Made by a program: the position numbers and the translations under genes
Notes under the pieces: model-generated
What the model saw: only the letters and a program-made list of their open reading frames with translations
The model's database searches: none
What the model was told of the DNA's origin: nothing
Assembly (NCBI GenBank): GCA_029262275.1
Contig: JAJCZS010000037.1
Location: forward strand, 62,001-126,000
Length of the DNA: 64,000 bases
Reading direction: 5' to 3'
From: Deltaproteobacteria bacterium
Lineage (GTDB): Bacteria; Desulfobacterota_D; UBA1144; Nemesobacterales; UBA2774
Part shown: positions 53,368 through 62,012 of the stretch, piece after piece
Layout of the letters: each line of letters starts with the position of its first letter
Numbering within the stretch: position 1 is the first letter of the stretch

Positions 53368-54267
53368 CTATGAGTAATCGGGATGTTTATCGGGATCTAC
53401 ATGAACTGTTACTTCTGAGTTGGGTATCAGAGCTTCAATCTCTTTAATTATATCCTCTGCAAGCTCGTGGGATTTTACAAATGTAAGCTCGTGGTTCATG
53501 ACTACATGAAATTCAATAAATTTCACTGATCCTGCGTTTCTCGTTCTGAGCTTATGAAAACTCCTGACCTCTGGACTGTGCATTACGATTGCTTTTTCTA
53601 TTTGAGCCACGACTTCTTGTGGCAACTCTTTGTCCATAAGTATATTTAGAGACTGCATTACTATATCCTTTGCGGACCACATGATTAAGACTGCAATCAC
53701 TATTGAAATAATCGGGTCAATAACGTTGAGATCCGTAAATTTTATTATTATCAGAGCTACTACAATCCCAATATTTGTGTAGACATCAAACTGGTAGTGC
53801 AGACTATCGGCAGAGAGGGCTATACTATCTGTCTGCCTTGCAACATTTCTTATATATCTAGCTAGAAGCAGGCTAACAATAATTGAGAATGCAATAACCA
53901 CAATACCTAAATCAAGAGCTTGTAGATTGCCCCCATTTAAGAGTCGCCCAACAGATAAATTTATTAAATATAAAGAGGAAACACCTATAACAAAACATTG
54001 AAATAATCCTGCCAGACCTTCTGCCTTACCGTGTCCAAACTTGTGATCGTGGTCTGCGGGCTTTTCAGATTTTCTTATTGAGAAATAATTTACGGATGAT
54101 GCGGAAAGGTCTAAGAAAGAATCTACAGCTGATGCAAGTATACTGACGGAGTTAGTTATAACTCCAAAAACTAACTTAATAACTATTAATGCTATGGATA
54201 CACTAATAGAGATTAAGGCCGTTTGGAGTTTTTTTTGTTTTTTTTGCTCAGGGTTGGTTAGTGTCAA
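53368..54267 (-). CDS. Cation diffusion facilitator (CDF/FieF-like) metal transporter
   Basis: The 299-residue CDF exporter has six predicted transmembrane helices. The helix-II metal site is ASAVDSFLDLSAS (two Asp) and the helix-V partner is SADSLHYQFD (Asp/His). The HDHKFGHGKAEGLAG motif follows helix II, and the cytoplasmic C-terminal domain ends in HVDPDKHPD. Such proteins export Zn, Fe, Mn or Co in exchange for protons. The start is TTG at 54267, 24 bases after the malic enzyme stop, so both probably share a transcript. Confidence 0.92.
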   Translation of the reverse strand: MTLTNPEQKKQKKLQTALISISVSIALIVIKLVFGVITNSVSILASAVDSFLDLSASSVNYFSIRKSEKPADHDHKFGHGKAEGLAGLFQCFVIGVSSLYLINLSVGRLLNGGNLQALDLGIVVIAFSIIVSLLLARYIRNVARQTDSIALSADSLHYQFDVYTNIGIVVALIIIKFTDLNVIDPIISIVIAVLIMWSAKDIVMQSLNILMDKELPQEVVAQIEKAIVMHSPEVRSFHKLRTRNAGSVKFIEFHVVMNHELTFVKSHELAEDIIKEIEALIPNSEVTVHVDPDKHPDYS

Positions 54268-54291
54268 AGGACTTTGTTTGATAAAGAAAAG

Positions 54292-55608
54292 CTACTTGAT
54301 GCTCCATCTTTTTAATTTCTCTTGAACTTTTTTCTCAAGATCATCTCTATACTCATCTATATCGATTTGAATTCTAGAAACACCTGACTTCATTGCAGCC
54401 TCAGCAACCGCAACCGATTCCCAAACTAAAACTCGTGGATCAAAGGGTTTAGGAACTATGTATTCAGGTCCGAATTCAAAACTTTTCTCACCATATGCTT
54501 TCGCAACGTTCTCGTCGGCACCCTGTTTGGCTAAATTAGCCAAAGAATAAGCAGCAGCAACTTTCATCTCTTCGTTAATAGCTTTAGCCCTTACATCAAG
54601 TGCTCCCCTAAATATAAAAGGAAATCCAAGAACATTATTAACCTGATTTGGGTAGTCAGATCTTCCAGTTGCCATAATTACATCATTTCTAGCAGCTACT
54701 GCATCAGGGTATGAAATTTCCGGATCAGGGTTAGCCATAGCAAAAATAATTGGCTTATCAGACATTGATTTGACCATATCTTGGTTAACTGCACCACCGG
54801 ACGATAAACCAGCAAATACATCAGATCCCTTCATAGCATCTTCAAGCGTTCTAGCGCTGGTGTCCACAGCAAAGCGTTCTTTTTGAGCGTTCATGTTTTC
54901 TTCTCGCCCTTTGTAAATAACTCCCCTGCTGTCACACATTATAATATTTTCTCTTTTAGCTCCCAGAGTGATAAAGAATTCTGCGCAAGCAATAGCAGAT
55001 GCACCCGCGCCATTGAAGACAATAATAAGCTCACTCATGTCTTTACTTACTATCTCACAAGCGTTTAGAAGTCCTGCACCCGAGATTATTGCAGTTCCGT
55101 GCTGATCATCATGAAAAATAGGGATGTCTGTTTGTTTTTTTAGCTCTTCTTCAATGTAGAAACATTCAGGTGCTTTAATGTCTTCAAGGTTTATACCGCC
55201 AAAAGTAGGCTCTAAGTATTTAACAGTTTTTATAATTTCGTCAGGATCAGTTGCGCTTATTTCTATATCAAATGCATCTATTCCAGCAAACCTTTTAAAA
55301 AGCACACTTTTCCCTTCCATGACAGGTTTCCCCGCCAAGGCTCCAATATTCCCTAAGCCTAGTACGGCTGTTCCATTGGAGACCACTCCTACTAGGTTTC
55401 CCTTGTTAGTATATTCATATACATCATTTGGATCCTTATGTATCTCAAGGCATGGCTCTGCGACGCCAGGGGAATATGCTAGTGATAGATCCCACTGGGT
55501 TAAACAAGGCTTTGTCGGGACCACCTCAATCTTCCCTTTCTGACCAATCCTGTGGTAATCCAGAGCGGCTTGTTTCATATCTTTGTCTTTATCAGACGGG
55601 TTTGACAT
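54292..55608 (-). CDS. Malic enzyme (oxaloacetate-decarboxylating), short form
   Basis: The 438-residue enzyme decarboxylates malate to pyruvate with NAD(P). Motifs seen are [11 protein letters not shown], the metal site [10 protein letters not shown], the catalytic segment [15 protein letters not shown] and the Rossmann motif [10 protein letters not shown]. It ends before any phosphotransacetylase-like domain, so it is the short MaeA/MaeB-type core. Two symmetric sequence elements and a 14-base palindrome lie in its 260-base upstream region. GGAGGA precedes the ATG. Confidence 0.94.
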   Translation of the reverse strand: MSNPSDKDKDMKQAALDYHRIGQKGKIEVVPTKPCLTQWDLSLAYSPGVAEPCLEIHKDPNDVYEYTNKGNLVGVVSNGTAVLGLGNIGALAGKPVMEGKSVLFKRFAGIDAFDIEISATDPDEIIKTVKYLEPTFGGINLEDIKAPECFYIEEELKKQTDIPIFHDDQHGTAIISGAGLLNACEIVSKDMSELIIVFNGAGASAIACAEFFITLGAKRENIIMCDSRGVIYKGREENMNAQKERFAVDTSARTLEDAMKGSDVFAGLSSGGAVNQDMVKSMSDKPIIFAMANPDPEISYPDAVAARNDVIMATGRSDYPNQVNNVLGFPFIFRGALDVRAKAINEEMKVAAAYSLANLAKQGADENVAKAYGEKSFEFGPEYIVPKPFDPRVLVWESVAVAEAAMKSGVSRIQIDIDEYRDDLEKKVQEKLKRWSIK

Positions 55609-55635
55609 TTTACCTACAATCCTCCGTAGTTATAT

Positions 55636-55722
55636 AATCCAAATTGGATTCGAATATATCTTTTATATTTTTTTATTAGTTTCTCATGCTGCATATGCAG
55701 CCGCTGTTGGATAATCCAGCAG
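55636..55722. promoter_or_regulatory. Cluster of palindromes upstream of malic enzyme
   Basis: Three symmetric elements occur within 90 bases: AATCCAAATTGGATT (55636-55650), GCTGCATATGCAGC (55688-55701) and CTGTTGGATAATCCAGCAG (55704-55722). The first and third share ATCCA half-sites. They lie 28-114 bases before the malic enzyme ATG, where operators would be expected. Confidence 0.45.
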
Positions 55723-55868
55723 AACGCGCTTTCAAAAAAATATAAGCAACTAGTATAAAATCATATGACAAGTAGTCAATGTAAATATTTACAGTCACTT
55801 AGATACATAAAATTAAATTTTAAGAGTCAGTAATTATAACTGGAAGACTTTATTGTGTTAAGCGGATT

Positions 55869-56606
55869 TTATAGAGTCTTAAATTCAAAGCGGCAAATTT
55901 CTATATCCTTTCCTTCTGTGGCAAGGGCTGCTAGATAATCTTCATCTATTTCAATATCAACCAGAGACCATTTGGATTCTGTTTTCATGTCAGTTGTGCT
56001 AATTACTGTAGTTGGTGCAAGATTGAGGTCAAATTCCTTTGATGGGAGGCCAATTCCCATTCCCCTTGCTTTTGAATAAGCTTCTTTCCTTGTCCATAGT
56101 GTGAAAAAAGCCAATTTTTTCTTATCCTCAGGTTGGGAATAGTAGAAGTCTGTTTCTTGCTGAGTAAAAAACCTCTTAATAATCTTATCCGCAGTTCTTA
56201 CTTCTCTAATATATTCCAAGTCAATTCCAACCTCTCTATTTTGGCTGATAGCATAAATAGCCAGATTGGCTGAATGAGATACATTAAACTTGATATTTCC
56301 TTGATTATGTTCTGGTTTTAAATCGGGTTTCCCGTATTTATTATAAGTAAATGTGATATCAGAGGGCTCTGTACCTATGTAGTTTCCAAGGTTTTCCCTG
56401 AGAAGTCCCCTCGAGACTATAAACCGCCTTTTATCTTTTTCTGATTTTAACCTATCCACTCTTTTCCTTTCATCGTCTGACAAAACATCCGAGAAAAGAT
56501 CGTCTAAATTCAATGTAGGATTATCTATATTAACCCTCCAAATGTGGACCTGGTTCTGTTCCAGCATCTTTTTAGAATGATTCAATAAATTTGTTTTCTC
56601 AGCCAT
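55869..56606 (-). CDS. Sfp-type 4'-phosphopantetheinyl transferase
   Basis: The 245-residue enzyme transfers phosphopantetheine to carrier proteins. Motifs are VSRGLLRENL, FNVSHSANLAIYAIS, the magnesium site VGIDLEYIREV and FFTLWTRKEAYSKARGMGI. It is the longer Sfp/EntD/HetI class rather than AcpS. No polyketide or peptide synthetase is nearby, so it may activate the fatty-acid carrier or a synthetase encoded elsewhere. It lies 59 bases after ccdA on the same strand. Confidence 0.9.
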   Translation of the reverse strand: MAEKTNLLNHSKKMLEQNQVHIWRVNIDNPTLNLDDLFSDVLSDDERKRVDRLKSEKDKRRFIVSRGLLRENLGNYIGTEPSDITFTYNKYGKPDLKPEHNQGNIKFNVSHSANLAIYAISQNREVGIDLEYIREVRTADKIIKRFFTQQETDFYYSQPEDKKKLAFFTLWTRKEAYSKARGMGIGLPSKEFDLNLAPTTVISTTDMKTESKWSLVDIEIDEDYLAALATEGKDIEICRFEFKTL

Positions 56607-56665
56607 GATCGTTTCTTAGATAATACTATATCTCTCAGGGTAAATTAAATAGAAGGGTTAATATT

Positions 56666-57424
56666 TTAAAAAGTTTTCCAGAAGTCCAGCCCTATAAAGT
56701 CCAGAGCTCTTTGCCCATAAATATTGAGGTAGAACAGATTATTTGTGAGCATAAGCACTCCCACTGCTATTAAAGTACCACCTACTATGATCTTGTATAA
56801 ATTATAATGCCGTTTTATCCAACCAAATGCTGTGAGTGCTTTTGAGAGTGCGAGTCCGGTGAGTATGAACGGCAAACCCAAGCCGATTGAATATACAAAT
56901 AATAGAGCTGCTCCTTTTCCTGCTCCCTCTGCTGTGCTGGCATAGAGTAAGATAGATGCTAATATTGGTCCAACGCATGGCGTCCAACCAAAACCAAAAG
57001 CTATGCCTAAGAAGAATGTTCCTACAAGCCCTATGTTGCCCGCTGGTAAGTTCAACCTTCTTTCTCTATATAAATATGAGATTTTTAATATGTCCATCGT
57101 GAAGAGGCCGAAAAGTATTATTATCACACCAGAGACGCGTAGCAATAAAACCTTGTTTTCCTGTATGAAGGTTCCTACAAATGAGGCCCCAGCCCCTAGT
57201 GAGACAAAGACGAATGAAAACCCTAGTACAAAAAACAAGCTCGGCAAGAAAATCTTAGAGGCTTTTCCTTCCATGCTTCCGTCCGTCAGTTCTTCAAAAG
57301 ACATCTTTGAGACCATTGATACGTATCCAGGAATTAGTGGAAGCACGCATGGTGAAAGAAAGGATATAACGCCTGCCAGAAATGCAAATAGCCAGCTTAC
57401 ATGAACAACTTCAGAGGGATTCAC
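56666..57424 (-). CDS. ccdA: CcdA-type thiol-disulfide transmembrane protein
   Basis: The 252-residue membrane protein of the CcdA/DsbD-beta family has six helices. The two redox cysteines sit in SFLSPCVLPLIPGYVSMVS (helix 1) and GFGWTPCVGPILASIL (helix 4). It moves electrons from cytoplasmic thioredoxin to periplasmic partners. The GTG start at 57424 overlaps the stop of the TlpA thioredoxin gene by four bases, so those two are a functional pair. The run continues upstream to the arsenosugar genes. Confidence 0.94.
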   Translation of the reverse strand: MNPSEVVHVSWLFAFLAGVISFLSPCVLPLIPGYVSMVSKMSFEELTDGSMEGKASKIFLPSLFFVLGFSFVFVSLGAGASFVGTFIQENKVLLLRVSGVIIILFGLFTMDILKISYLYRERRLNLPAGNIGLVGTFFLGIAFGFGWTPCVGPILASILLYASTAEGAGKGAALLFVYSIGLGLPFILTGLALSKALTAFGWIKRHYNLYKIIVGGTLIAVGVLMLTNNLFYLNIYGQRALDFIGLDFWKTF

Positions 57425-57942
57425 TTAGAAATCTCCTCCATATAGAGGTTAAGTTTTTTCTTTCCATTCTTTCCAGCAAAAGAACCGTAGTTTTTTGCAA
57501 CTACTTTTCCTTCCTTATCTATAAAAAATGTAGCGGGCAAAGCAATAACGTTATATTTGCCTGATACCTTACCAGAAGGATCATAAAGATTGGGATATGT
57601 TATTCCGATTGCCTCTAGAAACTTTGTGGCGTTATCTTTGTCATCCATAACATCTATGCCAAGAAAGACTACGTCCTTATCCTTATATTTCCTCCAAGTT
57701 TCTTCAAAGAGAGGCATCTCTTCTCTGCATGGTCCACACCAAGTGGCCCAAAAATTTAATACCACACCTTTGCCTCTAAAATCTTCGAGGGACATTTCTG
57801 TCTCTTCAGTTAATGAGTCTAGGGTAAAGTTTATTGCAGTTCCTGCGTCGGTTCCAGCGGTAGATTCTTCCGTACCTTGGTTACAGGATGATAGAAATAG
57901 TAATGCACATAGAAAACTTGATAATATAAAGGTTTTTCTCAT
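57421..57942 (-). CDS. TlpA/ResA-type thioredoxin lipoprotein
   Basis: The 173-residue lipoprotein has lipobox FLSSC (Cys20) and the thioredoxin motif FWATWCGPCREEM (Cys69 and Cys72). The cis-Pro loop is IALPATFFIDKEG. The WCGPC dipeptide and VFLGIDVMDD insert fit TlpA/ResA proteins, which reduce specific periplasmic disulfides using electrons from CcdA. It overlaps ccdA by four bases and lies 67 bases after the glycosyltransferase gene of the arsenosugar set. Confidence 0.92.
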   Translation of the reverse strand: MRKTFILSSFLCALLFLSSCNQGTEESTAGTDAGTAINFTLDSLTEETEMSLEDFRGKGVVLNFWATWCGPCREEMPLFEETWRKYKDKDVVFLGIDVMDDKDNATKFLEAIGITYPNLYDPSGKVSGKYNVIALPATFFIDKEGKVVAKNYGSFAGKNGKKKLNLYMEEISK

Positions 57943-58009
57943 TTTCGCTCCGGTTATATATTAACTGTGATTCCTCTCAATAATAAGCATTAATTCACAA
58001 CTATGTATC

Positions 58010-58621
58010 TCAAATGTTAGCTATATCTATATTAAAACCCTCTAAATCATCTACGGTATCAATGTCCTTTAAGGTTTTAAGTAGCTTATATTTTAGCCCC
58101 ATTTTATTAACTTGCTGAATAGTTTGTTGCAATACTTTATCTGTGCTCCACTCTATGTCTTGAAAAATCTGAGGGGAATATTCATTTGTTCCCAGAAGAT
58201 AATAACCCCCGTCTTGTGCAGGCCCCAAAATAACGTCTGTGGTATCAAGCAAGTCTATAGCTTCGTTTATTGTGACTTTATCAACATCAATACAGTCGCT
58301 TCCTATAATTAGAGCTTTATTAGTTCCTGAAGAATAAACTTCTTTAAAGGCACTTGATATCCTCTCACCTAAAGTATTACCTAACTGCGGTAGATAATTA
58401 AGCTCTTTTTTGTTAATCCACTTTTTTATATCTTGTTCTTTCTCGGGAGGATCGTAGAAAATAAAAGTATTGTAGTTCGCTGTATCTATAGTTTTTTCAA
58501 TGATTGTTTTTGTCATCTGAGAATATATTTTTGCAGCTTCGTTATCTCCAATGTCTTTTGCCAGTCTCGTCTTTACTTTTCCAGCCTGCGGATATTTAAT
58601 AAATATTATAAGAGTATTCAT
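58010..58621 (-). CDS. TIGR04282-type glycosyltransferase (arsenosugar cluster)
   Basis: The 203-residue GT-A-like protein of the DUF2064/TIGR04282 family has IIFIKYPQAGKVKTRLAKDIG at the N-terminus, LGERISSAFKEVY, the GSDCIDVD acidic motif and LGPAQDGGYYLLG. This family is typically found with arsS and is proposed to add the sugar-derived part or aglycone during arsenosugar synthesis. It lies 32 bases after arsS and is the last of the four arsenosugar-type genes. Confidence 0.9.
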   Translation of the reverse strand: MNTLIIFIKYPQAGKVKTRLAKDIGDNEAAKIYSQMTKTIIEKTIDTANYNTFIFYDPPEKEQDIKKWINKKELNYLPQLGNTLGERISSAFKEVYSSGTNKALIIGSDCIDVDKVTINEAIDLLDTTDVILGPAQDGGYYLLGTNEYSPQIFQDIEWSTDKVLQQTIQQVNKMGLKYKLLKTLKDIDTVDDLEGFNIDIANI

Positions 58622-58653
58622 TTGGAATTATGTGTAGACAAAATGAGATGAAC

Positions 58654-59694
58654 TTAAGTTGTAGTACCACCACAGCTACTACCAGAGCCAGCGGTGCATC
58701 CAAAGCAGTGGGATCCAAACATTATTTCCCGGTTTACGAGCTTATTATAGTCAAAGTTAAAGATAGTCATAGGCTCACCGCCTGCTACTACATCCATATC
58801 AAGCATTTGATTAAAATCGCAGTCGTATACTTTTCCATCATGACTAACACTTATTAAGGAGCGACACATTACACTCTTAGCGGCAGTGGGATTAAAGGCA
58901 TTTACTAGCTTGACCATATACTCATCGTAAGCTCCCAATCTCTTTAATTGCTGCTTGAACCTATTAATTGGCATATTCGTGATTACAAAAAGGTTGTTGA
59001 ATTTAATTCCATATTTTTTATCTAGTTCACGCTTAAAATCTGTTTCCAAGCTTTGTTGAGAAGCCGGCAAAAAAGCACCGACAGGGTTATATACAAAATT
59101 CAGGATTAGTTCGCTACCCTCTATTCCAAATCCTTTCTCGTTAAGCATTAGGATAGACTCAATACTCTTTTCAAATACCCCTTTTCCTCTCTGCTTGTCT
59201 GTGAAGTATTCCTGATAGTAGGGTAGGGATGAGATAACTTCTACCTGGTTTTCGGCATAGAATTCAGGCAAGTATTCCTTGCTCTCGCCAGTCACTGGGT
59301 TTCCATCCAAAGTTACAGTGAGGTTGTGTCTTACCATTACATGCTTGTTCAACTTTCTTGCTTCAGTTACTAAAAAATCAAAGTGTGGGTTTAACTCAGG
59401 GGCTCCACCCGTTATATCCAGATTCTTAATGCTCTCGTTAGTAGCTAAGATCTCAAGACATCTGTTCACTGATTCCAAGTCCATCTGTTCTTTTCTTTTA
59501 GGAGATGCATCTACGTGACAATGAAGGCAGGTTTGATTACAGAGCTTGGTGATATTGATCTGAAGAGTCTCTATTGTTGTAGGAGGCAGATCAGTTTTTG
59601 CCTCTGACAACTTTTTGTAGAAGCTGTATTTAACATCATCTGTTTTATCTTGTGAAATGTCTCTTTGTCTAAGGACTGTAACTTGTGACATCAT
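58654..59694 (-). CDS. arsS: Arsenosugar biosynthesis radical SAM protein ArsS
   Basis: ArsS adds a 5'-deoxyadenosyl group from SAM to dimethylated arsenic. The 346-residue protein has the radical SAM motif CNQTCLHCHVDASP (CxxxCxxC), the SAM-binding DITGGAPEL segment, and a C-terminal cysteine-rich tail HCFGCTAGSGSSCGG typical of the ArsS family. It follows the peroxidase-like gene by 23 bases. The two Met codons at the start make 59694 or 59691 equally plausible. Confidence 0.95.
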   Translation of the reverse strand: MMSQVTVLRQRDISQDKTDDVKYSFYKKLSEAKTDLPPTTIETLQINITKLCNQTCLHCHVDASPKRKEQMDLESVNRCLEILATNESIKNLDITGGAPELNPHFDFLVTEARKLNKHVMVRHNLTVTLDGNPVTGESKEYLPEFYAENQVEVISSLPYYQEYFTDKQRGKGVFEKSIESILMLNEKGFGIEGSELILNFVYNPVGAFLPASQQSLETDFKRELDKKYGIKFNNLFVITNMPINRFKQQLKRLGAYDEYMVKLVNAFNPTAAKSVMCRSLISVSHDGKVYDCDFNQMLDMDVVAGGEPMTIFNFDYNKLVNREIMFGSHCFGCTAGSGSSCGGTTT

Positions 59695-59717
59695 AACTCC
59701 TAATAAATTCTCATATT

Positions 59718-60053
59718 TCAGAGCGCTCCATTTTTTTCTAACGCATTATGCATCTGAATCCCGTGTATTAAGGTGATCCCAGCCTCAAGTGAAGCTGCTA
59801 CATGAATAGCCTCTGTCATTTGCTCGGGATCTGCTCCAGTCTCTAAACACTGGGTTGTATATGAATCGATGCAATATGGGCACTGTTTTACATGTGATAC
59901 AGCAAGTGCTATAAGTGCTTTTTCTCTTTTGGTAAGAGCGCCGTCCTCTCCTATCGCAGAATTATAGTAATCAAAGAACTTCTCCATTAATTCTTTGCTA
60001 AACTTTCCAACCTCACCAAAGCGTTTTAAATCCTTTGAATCGTAGTATCCCAT
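59718..60053 (-). CDS. Arsenosugar biosynthesis-associated AhpD/peroxidase-like protein
   Basis: The 111-residue protein of the carboxymuconolactone decarboxylase/AhpD fold has the redox motif CPYCIDSYT in HVKQCPYCIDSYTTQC. It is followed by an EAIHVAASLEAG helix. A family of this type recurs with arsM and arsS. It may act as a peroxidase or thiol-oxidoreductase protecting or cycling arsenic thiol intermediates; the activity is not proved. It lies between arsM (36 bases) and arsS (23 bases). Confidence 0.9.
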   Translation of the reverse strand: MGYYDSKDLKRFGEVGKFSKELMEKFFDYYNSAIGEDGALTKREKALIALAVSHVKQCPYCIDSYTTQCLETGADPEQMTEAIHVAASLEAGITLIHGIQMHNALEKNGAL

Positions 60054-60089
60054 GTCTTGCCTCCGTTAGTGCTTTTTATAATATCTATT

Positions 60090-61064
60090 TTAACAGCATG
60101 TTGTGCTGTTGCCATTAGTCGCACTTGGAGAGCAACAAGAAACCTCTTGTGAATCCTGATCAGGCTCTAGGATTGTGAACATGCCTTTGTAAGGAACCTC
60201 AGATAACTTCTGGGCTGTGTCCGTGCATACTTCAATTGCCTGATTTCTAGGAAACACATGACCTTCTTCATCTATAATAATTTTAAAAGGACCATTGTAG
60301 ACAGCGTGTTGGCCAACAAATACACACCCGGCAGTTTTCTCAAATCTATATGCTCTAACGGTAATAGAGCAAAAGTCGATATTTTCTATACTCTTCCAAT
60401 AAGTTTTGCTAAGTACCTCAATTCCATAGAAACCAACTTGTTCTAGGTAAGATAAAAATTGATCCTCGGTCAAAGCCCCTGCAATACACTCCCCTAGAAG
60501 CTCTTCATTATCTCTTATGCTTTCAGGGATTTTTTGTGATGAGATGATATCAGAAACAACAATTCTTCCATGGTCTTTTAATACTCTTATCATCTCACTA
60601 AACACTTTTCTTTTGTCGGGAGAGAGATTAATAACACAGTTTGATGTAATAAGATCTACAGATTTGTCGGATACCGGGATTTCTTCTAAAAAACCTTTTC
60701 TGAATTCAACAACGTCATATCCTAGGTTAGATGAAACTTGGTCTTTGCTTTCGTTTGCGACCTTGAGCATGTCATCGGTCATGTCGACGCCTATCACGCT
60801 CCCCTTGGCACCTGTTTTTTTGGCTGCTATGAAACAATCTATTCCTGCACCTGATCCCAAATCCACAACAGTCTCACCTTCTTTTATGCCAGCTGTGCTC
60901 ATAGGGCTTCCGCATCCATAGAATCTATCTATAACTTCTTGTGGTATATGCCCAATATCCTCTGTTGGATAGCTCGTCGGACAACAGAGATCTTCTCTAG
61001 GTTCAACGGCAGCTTTGCCGTAGTACCCCTGTACAAAATCCCTTGTTTCATCTGTTTTCTGCAT
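60090..61064 (-). CDS. arsM: Arsenite methyltransferase ArsM
   Basis: ArsM methylates As(III) using SAM. The 324-residue protein has N-terminal Cys27 and Cys28 (DLCCPTSYP), the SAM motif VVDLGSGAGIDCF, the active-site Cys in TSNCVINLSPDK, and an As-binding-like Cys-rich end (SCCSPSATNGNSTTCC). The CCPTSYP start and the CC tail match ArsM forms encoded in arsenosugar clusters. GGGAGGC precedes the ATG. It heads the arsM-peroxidase-arsS-glycosyltransferase run. Confidence 0.94.
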   Translation of the reverse strand: MQKTDETRDFVQGYYGKAAVEPREDLCCPTSYPTEDIGHIPQEVIDRFYGCGSPMSTAGIKEGETVVDLGSGAGIDCFIAAKKTGAKGSVIGVDMTDDMLKVANESKDQVSSNLGYDVVEFRKGFLEEIPVSDKSVDLITSNCVINLSPDKRKVFSEMIRVLKDHGRIVVSDIISSQKIPESIRDNEELLGECIAGALTEDQFLSYLEQVGFYGIEVLSKTYWKSIENIDFCSITVRAYRFEKTAGCVFVGQHAVYNGPFKIIIDEEGHVFPRNQAIEVCTDTAQKLSEVPYKGMFTILEPDQDSQEVSCCSPSATNGNSTTCC

Positions 61065-61239
61065 TAATAAAGCCTCCCTCGATAATTCTCTAATTTATAA
61101 AATAATACCTAATGTATTCATTTAAAAAATATTACATTCCCTATTAACGATTAGATGTAGCATCGGTTTAAAAGATGCACAAAAATTCGTACTAATCAAA
61201 TAAGTTTTTTATGGTGCCTGTTTTCATTTAATCATCTTA

Positions 61240-61255
61240 ATGTAGATTACTACAT
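61240..61255. promoter_or_regulatory. Palindrome between arsM and the HAD gene
   Basis: ATGTAG and CTACAT surround ATTA in the 221-base divergent region, 31 bases before the HAD ATG at 61286 and 176 bases before arsM. It is operator-like. A second small repeat, GATG-TAG-CATC, lies at 61154-61164. Confidence 0.35.
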
Positions 61256-61285
61256 ACCAATTGTTTGTAAGGAAACTTAGACATA

Positions 61286-61969
61286 ATGTTAAAAGCAATT
61301 ATCTTTGATTTTGACGGCGTTATAGCAGATACAGAGCCACTGCATCTAAAGGCTTTTCAACTGACTCTAGCAGATAATGGTATTGAGCTTTCAGATCAAG
61401 AGTATTTTGCAAATTATCTAGCCTATGACGATAAAACTTTTTTTAAAGAGCTATTCAAAGACAGGAACTTCGAGCATGATGAATCTGTTATCTCTGATTT
61501 TATGAATCAAAAATCAAAACATTTTGAAAATGTCCTTAAGGGAAACATTCTTATTTTAGAAGGAGTGCCTGAATTTATCTCTCAGATTAGTGATAAATAT
61601 CCACTGTCTATTGGATCGGGTGCATTGAGAGCCGAGATTGTTGAAATACTTAAATACGCAGGATTAAGGGATCATTTTGATATAATTGTAAGCGCAGATG
61701 ATGTTGTAGACTGCAAGCCAGATCCCGAGGTTTATCTGAAAGTGCTTAAAGATTTAAATGATAAAGCAGTGCCGGGCGAGATATTAGCTAGCGAATGTTT
61801 AGTAATAGAGGATTCTACCTCTGGAATTAAAGCTGCACACTCTGCTGGTATGAAATGTTTGGCGGTCACGAATTCTTATTCTGAAGAAAAATTGTCAGAT
61901 GCGGAATTGGTGGTCAATTCTTTAAAAAAAGTTTCGATAAAACAGTTAGAGGACTTGTTTTTAAGCTGA
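61286..61969 (+). CDS. HAD-superfamily phosphoglucomutase-like phosphatase
   Basis: The 227-residue HAD-IA enzyme has motif I FDFDGVIADTEPLH, a helical cap (15-90), motif II IGSGALRAEI, the motif III Lys in CKPDPEVY and motif IV VIEDSTSGIKAAHSAGM. The DGVxxDTEPLH form fits beta-phosphoglucomutase-like phosphatases. It may share a transcript with manC, which starts 43 bases later. The substrate is unknown. Confidence 0.92.
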   Translation: MLKAIIFDFDGVIADTEPLHLKAFQLTLADNGIELSDQEYFANYLAYDDKTFFKELFKDRNFEHDESVISDFMNQKSKHFENVLKGNILILEGVPEFISQISDKYPLSIGSGALRAEIVEILKYAGLRDHFDIIVSADDVVDCKPDPEVYLKVLKDLNDKAVPGEILASECLVIEDSTSGIKAAHSAGMKCLAVTNSYSEEKLSDAELVVNSLKKVSIKQLEDLFLS

Positions 61970-62012
61970 GCGGACAGTTTGCAGAATAAAAGGAGTATAA
62001 TTACTTTTAACA

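Noticed and set aside
55680-55730. Hairpin before malic enzyme considered as a terminator or tRNA
   Set aside because: No T-run follows on the strand transcribed here and no cloverleaf or CCA end can be drawn; it fits an operator better.
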